Source: an uncultured Planctomycetaceae bacterium
GTDB taxonomy: Bacteria > Planctomycetota > Planctomycetia > Pirellulales > Pirellulaceae
Length of the DNA: 8,679 bases
Direction of reading: 5' to 3'
NCBI GenBank assembly: GCA_903927685.1
Contig: CAIYOB010001478.1
Span: 1 to 8,679, forward strand
A program made the position numbers and the translations under genes. Each line of letters opens with the position of its first letter. The stretch's first letter is position 1. The notes beneath the pieces were generated by a model that saw only the letters and a list, made by a program, of their open reading frames with translations, was not told the DNA's origin and did no database searches. Below are positions 1 through 7,811 of this stretch, piece after piece.

Positions 1-3000
1 CCCTGATCCTCCCCGAGAACAGCCGGTACCCACTGGACGTGCGGTTGGAGATCGTCTCCGGCGAGGGCGACTACCGGATCTGCAGCCGTCCGGCCGACGC
101 GGCCGCCGACACGCCGTGGACGAGGCACTCGTCGGGCCGGATCAATACACTGCACGACCGGTTTGACTCGCCCAGCGTGTCGCTCGACGACCTGCGTCGC
201 CGCTTCGACGATCGCGACTCGCTGCCCGTCGAGCCGTTCTACGACACGATCCGTGCCGCGGGGCTGGACTACGGCGTCCGCTTCCGCTGCATCCAGCAAC
301 TCTGGCATCGCGGGCACGAAATCCTGGTCCGTCTGGAACTGCCCGCCGACCTGGTCCACGAGTCGCGCCGCAACCACGTCCATCCGGCCCTGCTGGACGC
401 CTGCCTGCACGCCGTCTTTGCCGACGTCCACCGCCACGGCGATCCCGAGCGGATCTTCCTGCCCTACCGCATCGACCGCGTTCGCTTCCATCGCCCAGCT
501 CCGCCATGTCTGTGGGCGTACGTGAGCGTCAGCCGGAATGATCAGGAGTACCTCGTCTCCGACACCTTGATGTTCACTGCGGACGGCGAACGGGTCGCCG
601 AGTTGATCGGCCTGACCTCCAAGCGGCTGGCGGGAGCCGGATCGCATCCAACCGATGCGGTGTACGACGGCTGTTACGAGTATCGTTGGATGCCCGCGCC
701 CTGGGATCCCGAACAGCAGCGTCGCATCATCGACGGTACCCACGCCGTGCTGATCGCCGACGCCAGCGACTCCGTGGCCCCGCTGGCGGCCTGGCTGGAG
801 CGTGAGGGGATCCGCACGCGGCAAGTGGACATCTCGTCCGGAAAAGCGTTCGCGGCGTCGTTGGCTGGAGCGTTGGCGGACAGTCCCTTGGACCGCCGGA
901 CGTTGATCGTGCTGGCTCCCGGCTTGAGCGGCTGCCGCCCCGGCTGGACGAATCTGGCCGACTGTCCCTTCATTCCTGTCCTGCTGGAACTGGCCCAGGC
1001 ACTGCACCGGCGACAGGCAGTGCCGCGGGTGGTGCTGGTCACGTGTGGCGCAGCGGGTGTCGCCGGCGACCGACAATTGGATCTCGGGCAAGCGATTCTG
1101 CACGGCATGCGCCGGGTCATCAACAATGAACTGGCCAATGTCCCGCTGACGACGATCGATTTGAGCCCGGAGGACCCGGGGGACGCCTTGGACGCGTTGT
1201 GCCGCGAACTGCTGTACAGCCGCCGCGACCGAGATGAAGCGGAGCTGGCGCTTCGCGGCCCGCAGCGTTTCGTCCGCCAGTTAGTCGCCGTGGACCGGGA
1301 CAGCGCCGAGCGGTCGGCAGCCGTCCCGGAGGCGGCCTGCGGCGGGCTCTATCGCGCCGAAGTCAGCGATTCGGGAACGCTGGACCACGTCGCGTTTCGC
1401 AGGTTCACCCCGCGTCCGCCGGGCGACGACGAGGTGGAGATCGCGGTCCAGGCCGCGGCCTTGAATTTCAAGGACGTCATGAATGCCATGGGACTGCTGC
1501 CGGCGCAAGCCGTTTCCGGCGGCCTGGCGGGACAGCGGCTGGGGCTGGAAGTCGCGGGGCATGTCGTGCGGACGGGAAATCAGGTCCGTCAGCTTCGCCC
1601 CGGGGACGAGGTTATCGGCCGGGTGGCGAACGGACTGGGCGGCCGAGTGACCGCGCCCGCGTGCTTCGTGACGCGGCGTCCTGCGACGCTGACGCCTCAA
1701 CAGGCCGCTGCGGTACCCGTCGTGTACATCACGGCGTGGTACTCGCTGTGCCACCTGGCGCGGATGGCCCGCGGCGAGTCGGTCTTGGTCCACTCCGCTG
1801 CCGGCGGGGTCGGCGGCGCGGCGATTCAGTTGGCCCAGCGGGCCGGGGCGACAGTCCTCGCGACGGCGGGAACCAAGGAGAAACGCGAGTTCCTGCGGCG
1901 GCAGGGCGTCGCGCACGTGTTCGATTCCCGCTCGCTCGACTTCTATACTCAGGTCATGGATGCAACCGGCGGGCGCGGCGTGGACATCGTGCTCAACTCG
2001 CTCGCGGGCCGAGCCGTCACGCAAAGTCTGAAGTGCCTGGCTCCGTTTGGCCGGTTTGTCGAGCTCGGCAAAACCGACGTCTATCGCAACAGCAAGCTCG
2101 GCCTGGAGCGACTGGGCGAGAACCTCTCCTATTTCGTCGTCGACGTCGATCGGCTCGCCCTGCAGAAGCCGGAACTCCATCGAGAGATTATGGCCCAGGT
2201 GGTTGCGCTGTTCGAGCGGGGCGAACTCGTGCCGCATGAGATCACCGAATTCCCCATGTCCCGACTGGTCGACGCCATGAAGCTGATGACGCGGTCGGCG
2301 TTCCGCGGCAAGATCGTCCTGAGCACAGAGCAGGACGCCGTCGCCGCGTTGCCTCCGCGGCAAGCGGAGTTTCGGCCCGACCGCAGTTACTTGATTTCCG
2401 GGGGCGCCAGCGGGTTCGGATTGCAGATCGCCCAGTGGATGGCTGCCCGCGGCGCGCGAAATCTGGTGCTGCTCAGCCGCAGCGGTCCCAAGTCGGACGA
2501 AGACCTGGAGGCCCTGGAATCCCTGCGGTCGCGCGGCGTCCGGATTCTCCTGGCCCACGCGGACATCACTGATCGGGCAGCGATCGACCGGCTGGTCCTC
2601 GACCTTTCCCGCGAACTGCTGCCCTTGGCCGGGGTGATTCATGGTGCTGCCGTGTTGGAGGATGCTTCGCTTCCGACCATGGACATGCGGCGGTTCGAGC
2701 GGGTCTTTGCTCCCAAGGCCCAAGGCGCTTGGAATCTGCACGCGGCGACGTCGGCGGCGGGCGCGGAACTCGATTTCTTTCTGATGCTGTCCTCCATCTC
2801 CTCGATGTTTGGGGTCTACGGCCAGTTGAACTACGCCGCTGCGAACTTCTTCCAGGACTCGCTGGCCTTGTACCGCCGGCAGTTGGGCTTGCCCGCCACA
2901 TCCGTCAATTTGGGCCTGTTGGGGGACTATGCGGGCATGTCTCAGAGCAAGCATGACCAGCGGGGTGTCGTCACGCTGTTGGAGAGTCACGGGATGCTCG

Positions 3001-4310
3001 TGATGCCGTTAGCCGACGTCCTGGCCAAATTGGAGGCCGCCTTGGTGCAGCAGCCGATTCAGCGGATGGCGGCTCGTTTCGACTGGTCGCGATTCCGAAC
3101 CGCGTACCCGCACCTGGCTCGCGACGCGCGGTTCGTGGATTGGATGAGCGGTCCTTCGTCCAGTCGGGGGAACCGGACCAGCCGTTTCAATCTCCGCGCC
3201 GCCTTGGCCGAGTTGGAGCCCGAGGCGCGGCAGGCGAGGTTGCAGCACGAGTTGACCGCGGTGCTCGCCCGCATGCTGGATGCCGCTCCTGACAAGATCG
3301 ACGTCTCCGTCTCGATCGAAAACCACGGGCTGGATTCGTTGATGCTTACCGAGCTGCAGGTCTGGATTGTCAGGCTGCTCGACATCAATCTGCCCCTGAT
3401 CAAGTTACTCAAAGGGCCGAGCATCGCGACCTTGGCAGCCGACCTGCTGGCCCAGTGGAGCGGCAGTCTCGCGGCGGGCGCCGCCGGAGTGCCGAGCCCG
3501 GAACCGACCGCCGAGGCATTCACCTTGGCGGATCTGGATGGCATCCGGGTCCTCAACCCGTGGCTGATCCGCGGTTGCGGCCGTGCCGAGGCGCCGGTTC
3601 GCCTGGTCTGTTTCCACTCGATGGGCGTCGGGGCGTCCCTGTTCACGAAATACCTGCTCGATCCGTGGGACGACTGCGACATCCTGGCCGTGCAGACGCC
3701 GGGACGGGAGAATCGCGTCCACGAGCCGCTGGCCGCGAGCGTCGAGGAGTTGGCGGACCGGATCGCCGAACGCTTGTTGCCGCTGCTGGATCGTCCCGCG
3801 GTGATCTGGGGGCACAGCTTTGGCGGAATCGTGGCCGCCGAGGTGATTCGGCGCGTGCGCGATCGGCACCAGCGAGAACCCGCTCACCTGCTGGTGACGG
3901 GAACGATTGCGCCCCACCTGGTCCACATCTGGCAGCAGCGGACCGTGATTCTGAAGAGCCTAGATGCGGACAACTCGCCCGAGTACCTGATTTCGCTGTC
4001 GCGGTATGTCGATGACCCCCAGTTTCTCAAGTCGATCCTGCCGAACTTCCGCCGGGACTGGCCGCTGTTGGAGAAGTACCGCTTTCAACCCTTGGCTCCG
4101 CTCCGCTGTCCCATCACCGCGCTGGCCGCCAGGCAGGACGAGGTGGTGTACGCCGACGAGGTGCGGGAGTGGTCCCGGTATACCGCCGATGGCTTTGAAC
4201 TGATCGAAGTCGACGGCGATCACTGGTTCCTGGATCGGAACCGGAAACAGATCACCGCCCTCTTGCACCAGATCGTCGCCGGCGTGCGGAATCGAACGGC
4301 GCGGAGCTGA
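1..4310 (+). CDS. Type I polyketide synthase, 3' part (DH-ER-KR-ACP-TE)
   Basis: This is the C-terminal part of a fully reducing, probably iterative type I polyketide synthase. The frame is open from base 3 with no stop, so the true start, KS and AT lie to the left. Residues are numbered from the GTG codon at 39, which is not the real start. Seen: end of DH at about 1-200 with HPALLDA (Asp120); structural KR half at about 205-415; ER at about 443-763 with LNFKDV, the NADPH loop HSAAGGVGG (585-593) and VELGKTD; catalytic KR at about 780-965 with SGGASGFG, Lys893, Ser919, Tyr932 and Asn936; ACP at about 1065-1142 with GLDSL, Ser1100 being the phosphopantetheine site; and a type II-like thioesterase at about 1187-1415 with GHSFGG (Ser1260), Asp1367 and His1395. 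All visible catalytic residues are present, so this half looks active. The DH-ER gap fits the KR structural half alone, leaving no room for a C-methyltransferase. The product is presumably a saturated acyl chain released by the TE, but its identity cannot be read from the sequence. Confidence 0.95.
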   Translation, partial: LILPENSRYPLDVRLEIVSGEGDYRICSRPADAAADTPWTRHSSGRINTLHDRFDSPSVSLDDLRRRFDDRDSLPVEPFYDTIRAAGLDYGVRFRCIQQLWHRGHEILVRLELPADLVHESRRNHVHPALLDACLHAVFADVHRHGDPERIFLPYRIDRVRFHRPAPPCLWAYVSVSRNDQEYLVSDTLMFTADGERVAELIGLTSKRLAGAGSHPTDAVYDGCYEYRWMPAPWDPEQQRRIIDGTHAVLIADASDSVAPLAAWLEREGIRTRQVDISSGKAFAASLAGALADSPLDRRTLIVLAPGLSGCRPGWTNLADCPFIPVLLELAQALHRRQAVPRVVLVTCGAAGVAGDRQLDLGQAILHGMRRVINNELANVPLTTIDLSPEDPGDALDALCRELLYSRRDRDEAELALRGPQRFVRQLVAVDRDSAERSAAVPEAACGGLYRAEVSDSGTLDHVAFRRFTPRPPGDDEVEIAVQAAALNFKDVMNAMGLLPAQAVSGGLAGQRLGLEVAGHVVRTGNQVRQLRPGDEVIGRVANGLGGRVTAPACFVTRRPATLTPQQAAAVPVVYITAWYSLCHLARMARGESVLVHSAAGGVGGAAIQLAQRAGATVLATAGTKEKREFLRRQGVAHVFDSRSLDFYTQVMDATGGRGVDIVLNSLAGRAVTQSLKCLAPFGRFVELGKTDVYRNSKLGLERLGENLSYFVVDVDRLALQKPELHREIMAQVVALFERGELVPHEITEFPMSRLVDAMKLMTRSAFRGKIVLSTEQDAVAALPPRQAEFRPDRSYLISGGASGFGLQIAQWMAARGARNLVLLSRSGPKSDEDLEALESLRSRGVRILLAHADITDRAAIDRLVLDLSRELLPLAGVIHGAAVLEDASLPTMDMRRFERVFAPKAQGAWNLHAATSAAGAELDFFLMLSSISSMFGVYGQLNYAAANFFQDSLALYRRQLGLPATSVNLGLLGDYAGMSQSKHDQRGVVTLLESHGMLVMPLADVLAKLEAALVQQPIQRMAARFDWSRFRTAYPHLARDARFVDWMSGPSSSRGNRTSRFNLRAALAELEPEARQARLQHELTAVLARMLDAAPDKIDVSVSIENHGLDSLMLTELQVWIVRLLDINLPLIKLLKGPSIATLAADLLAQWSGSLAAGAAGVPSPEPTAEAFTLADLDGIRVLNPWLIRGCGRAEAPVRLVCFHSMGVGASLFTKYLLDPWDDCDILAVQTPGRENRVHEPLAASVEELADRIAERLLPLLDRPAVIWGHSFGGIVAAEVIRRVRDRHQREPAHLLVTGTIAPHLVHIWQQRTVILKSLDADNSPEYLISLSRYVDDPQFLKSILPNFRRDWPLLEKYRFQPLAPLRCPITALAARQDEVVYADEVREWSRYTADGFELIEVDGDHWFLDRNRKQITALLHQIVAGVRNRTARS

Positions 4311-4372
4311 TGCGGGGACGCGGCTACGATCCGGTTCTTGGTTGCAGTTTTCGCTCTCGCCGCGATCAGCAG

Positions 4373-4675
4373 ACTCGTCGTGCCTTCCTTCAAGTTGTCC
4401 AACACCTCGGCGTTGGCCGGATTCAGCACCCAGCCCAACGCGGACAGTCCGCCGGGGTAGTACGCGGCGAGGATATCGCCGATCGCTTCAGAATACTTGG
4501 CATACGAGGTAGGCGTCCCGACGCCCGTGATGGCGTTGATGCCCGTCTTGTTGATAGTGCCCTACGGCTCGGCAGCCGCCGCGACAGCCAAATCGGCGTC
4601 GAACTCTGGACCACGCGCCGGCCGCTTGCGGAGTTGGCGCCGACAGTGCCGGGGTCTATAACCAGCTTGAGCGGT
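4373..4675 (-). pseudogene. Remnant of an HK97-fold phage major capsid protein
   Basis: I see a degraded capsid-like coding stretch on the minus strand. Reading from 4675 downward, one frame gives PGTVGANSASGRRVVQSS, resembling the TVGA...SRRLLxQSS segment of HK97-family capsids. About base 4610 the similarity shifts frame to DADLAVAAAAEP, which ends in a TAG at 4562-4564. The same frame resumes directly as GTINKTGINAITGVGTPTSY, and then (from 4450) as LGWVLNPANAEVLDNLKEG. These match the family's 'GTG..PTGI.NT.GI..V.G' and 'GW.(L/M)(N/S)P' segments in the right order. Similarity stops near 4373. The N-terminal delta/prohead part and the C-terminal end are absent, and no portal, protease or terminase gene is visible nearby. 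The fragment is about 100 codons, against roughly 300-400 for the family, so it cannot be functional. The family call rests on remembered motifs. The frameshift and stop are direct readings. Confidence 0.6.
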
Positions 4676-4710
4676 CGTCGTTGGCCAGACTCCTGTCCCC
4701 TCGTTGTCCC

Positions 4711-4717
4711 GAAAGGA
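4711..4717 (+). promoter_or_regulatory. Ribosome binding site of the fucosidase relic
   Basis: The purine run GAAAGGA ends 8 bases before ATG 4726. It favours that ATG as the ancestral start, because the peptide begun there (MRTHRIALLAVIGAC) looks like a signal peptide. The ATG at 4721 lies too close and opens a frame unrelated to the fucosidase. Confidence 0.5.
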
Positions 4718-4725
4718 ACCATGCC

Positions 4726-5870
4726 ATGCGGACGCATCGTATCGCCTTGTTGGCCGTTATTGGGGCCTGTATTCGGAACTCGGCGGACGCTGGCAGGACA
4801 AGACGTACTACGGGATCGCCGAGTGGATCATGAACCGGGCGAAGATCCCGGTTGCGGAATACGAGCAGGTTGCGGGACGGTTCAATCCCACCGAGTTCAA
4901 CGCGGCCGAATGGGTCCAGGTGGCCAAGGACGCCGGCATGCGGCACATCATGATTGGCAATTGGAAGAGTCCGCGCGAGATCGCCGAACGCCTGGTACGG
5001 GTGGTCAGCCGCGGCGGGACCTACATGCTGAATGTCGGCCCGGACGGCAAGGGGCGGATTCCCGATCAGTCGGCCCGCATCCTGCGCCAAGTCGGCCAGT
5101 GGGTTCACGCCCACGAGGCCGCCATCCACGGCGCCGATCCGACGCCGTTCGGACAATTGGCCTGGGGTGAATGCACCGCCCGCGGCAACACGCTGTACCT
5201 GCACATCTTCCAATGGCCGGAGGACGGACGCCTGGTCGTGCCCGGCCTCAAGACCGCCGTGCAAACGGCCCGGTTGGAGGCGGGCTCGGAGCTGGCGGTC
5301 GAGCCGGCCGCAGAGTACCTCACGCTTGCCCTGCCGGCCAACCGCCCCGACACGCTGATCCCCGTCGTCACCTTGGAACTGGCCGGACCGCCCGCCGCGG
5401 GCCGCGACCAGTTCGTGCTGAACGGCTATCGTCAGACGCTGGAGTCCGGTGTCGCGAAACTGGCCGGCTGCGAGCGGAAGCCCTTGAACTGGATGGAGAA
5501 ATTCGGCGACTGGAAACACGCCGAGTGCCTGGGCGGCTGGCAGGGCGTCGACAGCTCGGCAACCTGGGAGTTCCGCACGGTCGCCCCCGGCTCGTTCTAC
5601 CTGGATGTCGAGTACACCTGCCCGGTCGAGGACGACTATTCCGAGTGGCGAGTCCGCTGTGGTGCAACCGATTTGACCTTCCCGCTGATCGACAGCGGCG
5701 AGCGGCCGCAGCGCACGGCGTTCGGCGGCGCCCTGCCACGGTTTCGCACCTATCGCGTCGGCGTCGTCGAGTTCCCGCAAGCGGGCGCACAACAGCTGAC
5801 GTTCGGCCCGACCGGCACGGCCGGGGCGGGGGTCCGCGTGTCGGCGCTGAGTTTGACCCCGGTCGAATAG
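4726..5870 (+). pseudogene. GH29 alpha-L-fucosidase relic with two deletions
   Basis: GH29 enzymes hydrolyse terminal alpha-L-fucose and this one was probably exported. ATG 4726 starts a signal-like peptide, but its frame stops at TGA 4831-4833. The enzyme body lies in another frame from TGG 4761: WGLYSELGG, GIAEWIMNRAKIP, then a helix ending AKDAGMRHIMI at 4955. The next codons read GNWKSPREIAERLV and GGTYMLNVGPDGKGRIP, which belong at the end of the barrel. The usual KHHDGF segment and the Trp-Phe-Asp strand with the nucleophile should lie between them and are missing. The catalytic domain is about 115 residues instead of over 300. The C-terminal beta-sandwich and a further beta-rich, possibly carbohydrate-binding domain (from about 5400, with WEFRTVAPGSFYLDVEY) are intact up to TAG 5868-5870. 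The body frame could be translated from TTG 4704 (388 residues) or ATG 4830, but the product would lack the active site. The sulfatase follows 70 bases later. Family call is strong and loss of function is likely, unless the junctions are assembly errors. Confidence 0.8.
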
Positions 5871-5928
5871 GTTCGGCGTCAAGCCGCGAGGCACTCAACG
5901 CCGAGGAGCCAGAACTTCCCTCTCCATC

Positions 5929-5932
5929 GAGG
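5929..5932 (+). promoter_or_regulatory. Ribosome binding site of the sulfatase
   Basis: GAGG lies 8 bases before ATG 5941. It supports this start, which also gives a complete signal peptide. Confidence 0.6.
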
Positions 5933-5940
5933 ACAAAGAG

Positions 5941-7494
5941 ATGAACCGCTTTCTTTCCGAAATCTTCCGGTCTTCGAGCCTGACGGCTGCGGGCCTCGCG
6001 CTCGCGTTGACGCTCGCCGGGCCGCCGGGCCACGCGGCCGCCGCTCCGCCTTCCCGGCCGAACGTGCTGTTCATCATGACGGACCAGCAGTTTGCGGATG
6101 TGATGAGTTGCCGGATGGGCAAGCAGTACCTGCACACGCCGACGATGGACGGACTGGCGGCCCAGGGGATGCTGTTCACGCGCGCGTACAGTCCCAACCC
6201 GTTGTGCATGCCGGCGCGGAATTCGCTGTTCACCGGATTCTATCCCCACCAGACTCGCGTGATGACCAACGATCAACCGCCCGGCGGCTTGGACCCGCTG
6301 AAATTCGTGTGCCTGGGGCGTTATTTCCAGCAAGGCGGCTACGAGACGGCCTACAGCGGCAAGTGGCACCTGTGCTTCAACGCCAAGGACCGCACGGCGC
6401 ACGGCTTCGAGATCGTCACGGGCAAGAGCCCCGGCGGCCACGATGCCGGGGTGACCGACGGCGCGGTCCAGTTCCTCGCCCGTCCCCACGACAAGCCGTT
6501 TCTGCTGGTGGCCAGCTTCCTGAATCCGCACAACATCTGCGAATGGGCGCGACGCCTGGCGGGACGCGAGCAGCAGTTGAATTGCGGCGAAATCGGCGAT
6601 CCGCCGCCGCTGGACCAGCTCCCGCCCGCTCCCTTCAATGCGGCCCCGCCGCGGCACGAACCGGACGGGATGACGCTGATCCGCCGCGCGTACCAGGTCG
6701 AAGATGGCCCGTTCCCCGTCGGCAAGTTCACGGCCGAAGATTGGCGCAAGCACCGCTGGGGCTACTACCGCATGGTCGAACTGGTGGACCGGGAGATCGG
6801 ACGCCTGCTGGACGCCTTGCGCACCGCGGGCTTGGAGGAGAACACGCTGGTCGTTCTCACTGCCGACCATGGCGACTGTGCCGGGGCTCACGCCTTCAAT
6901 CAGAAGACGGTCGTCTACGAGGAATCGGCGCGGGTGCCGTTGATCGTCTCGTGGAAGGGTCAGACGCCGCCGGCGACGTGCGACAAGCTGGTCAACACGG
7001 GGATCGACATCCTGCCCACGCTGCTGGACGCGGCGGGAATGAAAGTGCCGCCGGCACTTCCGGGCCGCAGCCTGCTGCCGCTGGCCGTGGGCCGGCAAAT
7101 GTCCGATTGGCGCGAGCACGTCGTAGTGGAAAACCGCATGACGCAGACCGGCGTGATCGACGGCATGAAGCCGACGCTCGAGGGCCGGATGGTCCGGACG
7201 GAACGTTACAAGTATTGCCTGTACGGCAACGGCCAGCAGCGCGAGTCGCTGGTGGACCTGCAAGCCGATCCCGGCGAAACCGTGGATCTGGCCACCGATC
7301 CGGCCTATCGCGAAGTCCTGGTCCGACACCGCGAACTGCTCGCCCAGTTTGGCCGCGAGCAGCAGGATCCGTTGGTCGCCGAACTACTGGCCGAGGACGT
7401 CAAGCCGATCCCGTTCCCGCCGGGCACGGCCGCAGCGGCGGCCGAAACAAAGACGACGAAAAAAGGACCACGATCAACCAAGAGACGCAACTAA
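5941..7494 (+). CDS. Secreted type I (formylglycine) sulfatase
   Basis: Predicted exported sulfatase that hydrolyses sulfate esters, most likely on a polysaccharide. It is 517 residues, within the normal range for the S1 family. Residues 1-35 form a signal peptide: Arg/Phe start, a hydrophobic core LTAAGLALALTLAG, and an AAA region before the mature domain. RPNVLFIMTDQQ (39-50) supplies metal ligand Asp48. LCMPARNSLFTG (88-99) is the C-x-P-x-R signature with Cys89, which must be converted to formylglycine by a separate enzyme, and Arg93. GKWH (140-143), NPH (195-197), TADHGD (307-312) and Lys322 complete the expected metal and sulfate-binding set. The second Asp of the usual DD pair is Gln49, a variant common in this family. 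The C-terminal tail after about 495 is rich in Ala, Thr, Lys and Arg and lies outside the fold. The gene follows the fucosidase relic on the same strand, suggesting a former sulfated-fucan or similar catabolic pair. The exact substrate cannot be assigned. Confidence 0.95.
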   Translation: MNRFLSEIFRSSSLTAAGLALALTLAGPPGHAAAAPPSRPNVLFIMTDQQFADVMSCRMGKQYLHTPTMDGLAAQGMLFTRAYSPNPLCMPARNSLFTGFYPHQTRVMTNDQPPGGLDPLKFVCLGRYFQQGGYETAYSGKWHLCFNAKDRTAHGFEIVTGKSPGGHDAGVTDGAVQFLARPHDKPFLLVASFLNPHNICEWARRLAGREQQLNCGEIGDPPPLDQLPPAPFNAAPPRHEPDGMTLIRRAYQVEDGPFPVGKFTAEDWRKHRWGYYRMVELVDREIGRLLDALRTAGLEENTLVVLTADHGDCAGAHAFNQKTVVYEESARVPLIVSWKGQTPPATCDKLVNTGIDILPTLLDAAGMKVPPALPGRSLLPLAVGRQMSDWREHVVVENRMTQTGVIDGMKPTLEGRMVRTERYKYCLYGNGQQRESLVDLQADPGETVDLATDPAYREVLVRHRELLAQFGREQQDPLVAELLAEDVKPIPFPPGTAAAAAETKTTKKGPRSTKRRN

Positions 7495-7521
7495 GGACGG
7501 TTCGGGATTGTTCCTGGCGTA

Positions 7522-7542
7522 TCGTGCCTTGACGAGGCACGA
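7522..7542 (+). terminator. Hairpin 27 bases after the sulfatase stop
   Basis: TCGTGCCT and AGGCACGA form a perfect 8-bp stem with a 5-base loop (TGACG). The position just after the sulfatase stop fits transcript termination or 3'-end protection. No T run follows on either strand, so it is not a classical intrinsic terminator. Confidence 0.45.
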
Positions 7543-7609
7543 AAGGCCGGCTGTTCGCTGCCGACCTGTCTTGCTCGAGTCGCGTTACGCGGGTCGTAGC
7601 GAAAGTAAC

Positions 7610-7641
7610 AGACTCGCGGACCGGAAGCGGGTGGCGAGTCT
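7610..7641. repeat. 8-bp inverted repeat upstream of the DUF1573 gene
   Basis: AGACTCGC (7610-7617) and GCGAGTCT (7634-7641) are perfect inverted copies separated by 16 bases. It could be a regulator binding site or an RNA hairpin, or chance in GC-rich DNA. It lies about 170 bases before the start of the next gene. Confidence 0.3.
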
Positions 7642-7811
7642 CGATGAAGGAATCCGCGGCACCGTTGACGGCGCGGGGAATGACGTATGCTGTCAAGGGA
7701 AGCCGGGGCTCAGTTTACGTGGCGGATGTTCTCCCTCGGCCGACCGCGGTAAGGTGGAATCAGTGCTTGTCTTTACAGGAGCGGGAAGCAAGACCCGCGG
7801 TGGCAATTGCC

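Larger units (their letters stand above)
7495..7811. other. Non-coding interval between sulfatase and DUF1573 gene
   Basis: These 317 bases hold no reading frame with recognisable protein features. I see two inverted repeats, listed separately. No convincing sigma-70-type promoter, tRNA or known riboswitch stood out by eye. The promoter of the DUF1573 gene presumably lies in the right half. Confidence 0.6.

Noticed and set aside
1281..2990. Long minus-strand open frame (569 codons).
   Set aside because: It is fully antisense to the well-conserved ER and KR domains. Its composition (Arg, Gln, Gly, His) is that of a shadow frame in GC-rich DNA.
4329..4376. A signal-peptide-like + strand stretch (IRFLVAVFALAAIS) after the polyketide synthase stop.
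   Set aside because: It has no start codon (ACG precedes it) and stops about 40 codons later. It overlaps the end of the antisense capsid fragment, so I consider it chance or an unidentifiable relic.
4310..5170. A 286-codon + strand frame whose ATG overlaps the polyketide synthase stop (TGATG), suggesting translational coupling.
   Set aside because: Its translation is Arg-rich, has no domain signs, and runs antisense to the capsid remnant and then out of frame through the fucosidase.
4656..5894. Minus-strand open frame of 412 codons.
   Set aside because: It is antisense to the fucosidase relic, with shadow composition and no recognisable motif.
5368..7329. Long minus-strand open frame (653 codons).
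   Set aside because: It lies antisense to the fucosidase C-terminus and the sulfatase, whose motifs establish the + strand reading.
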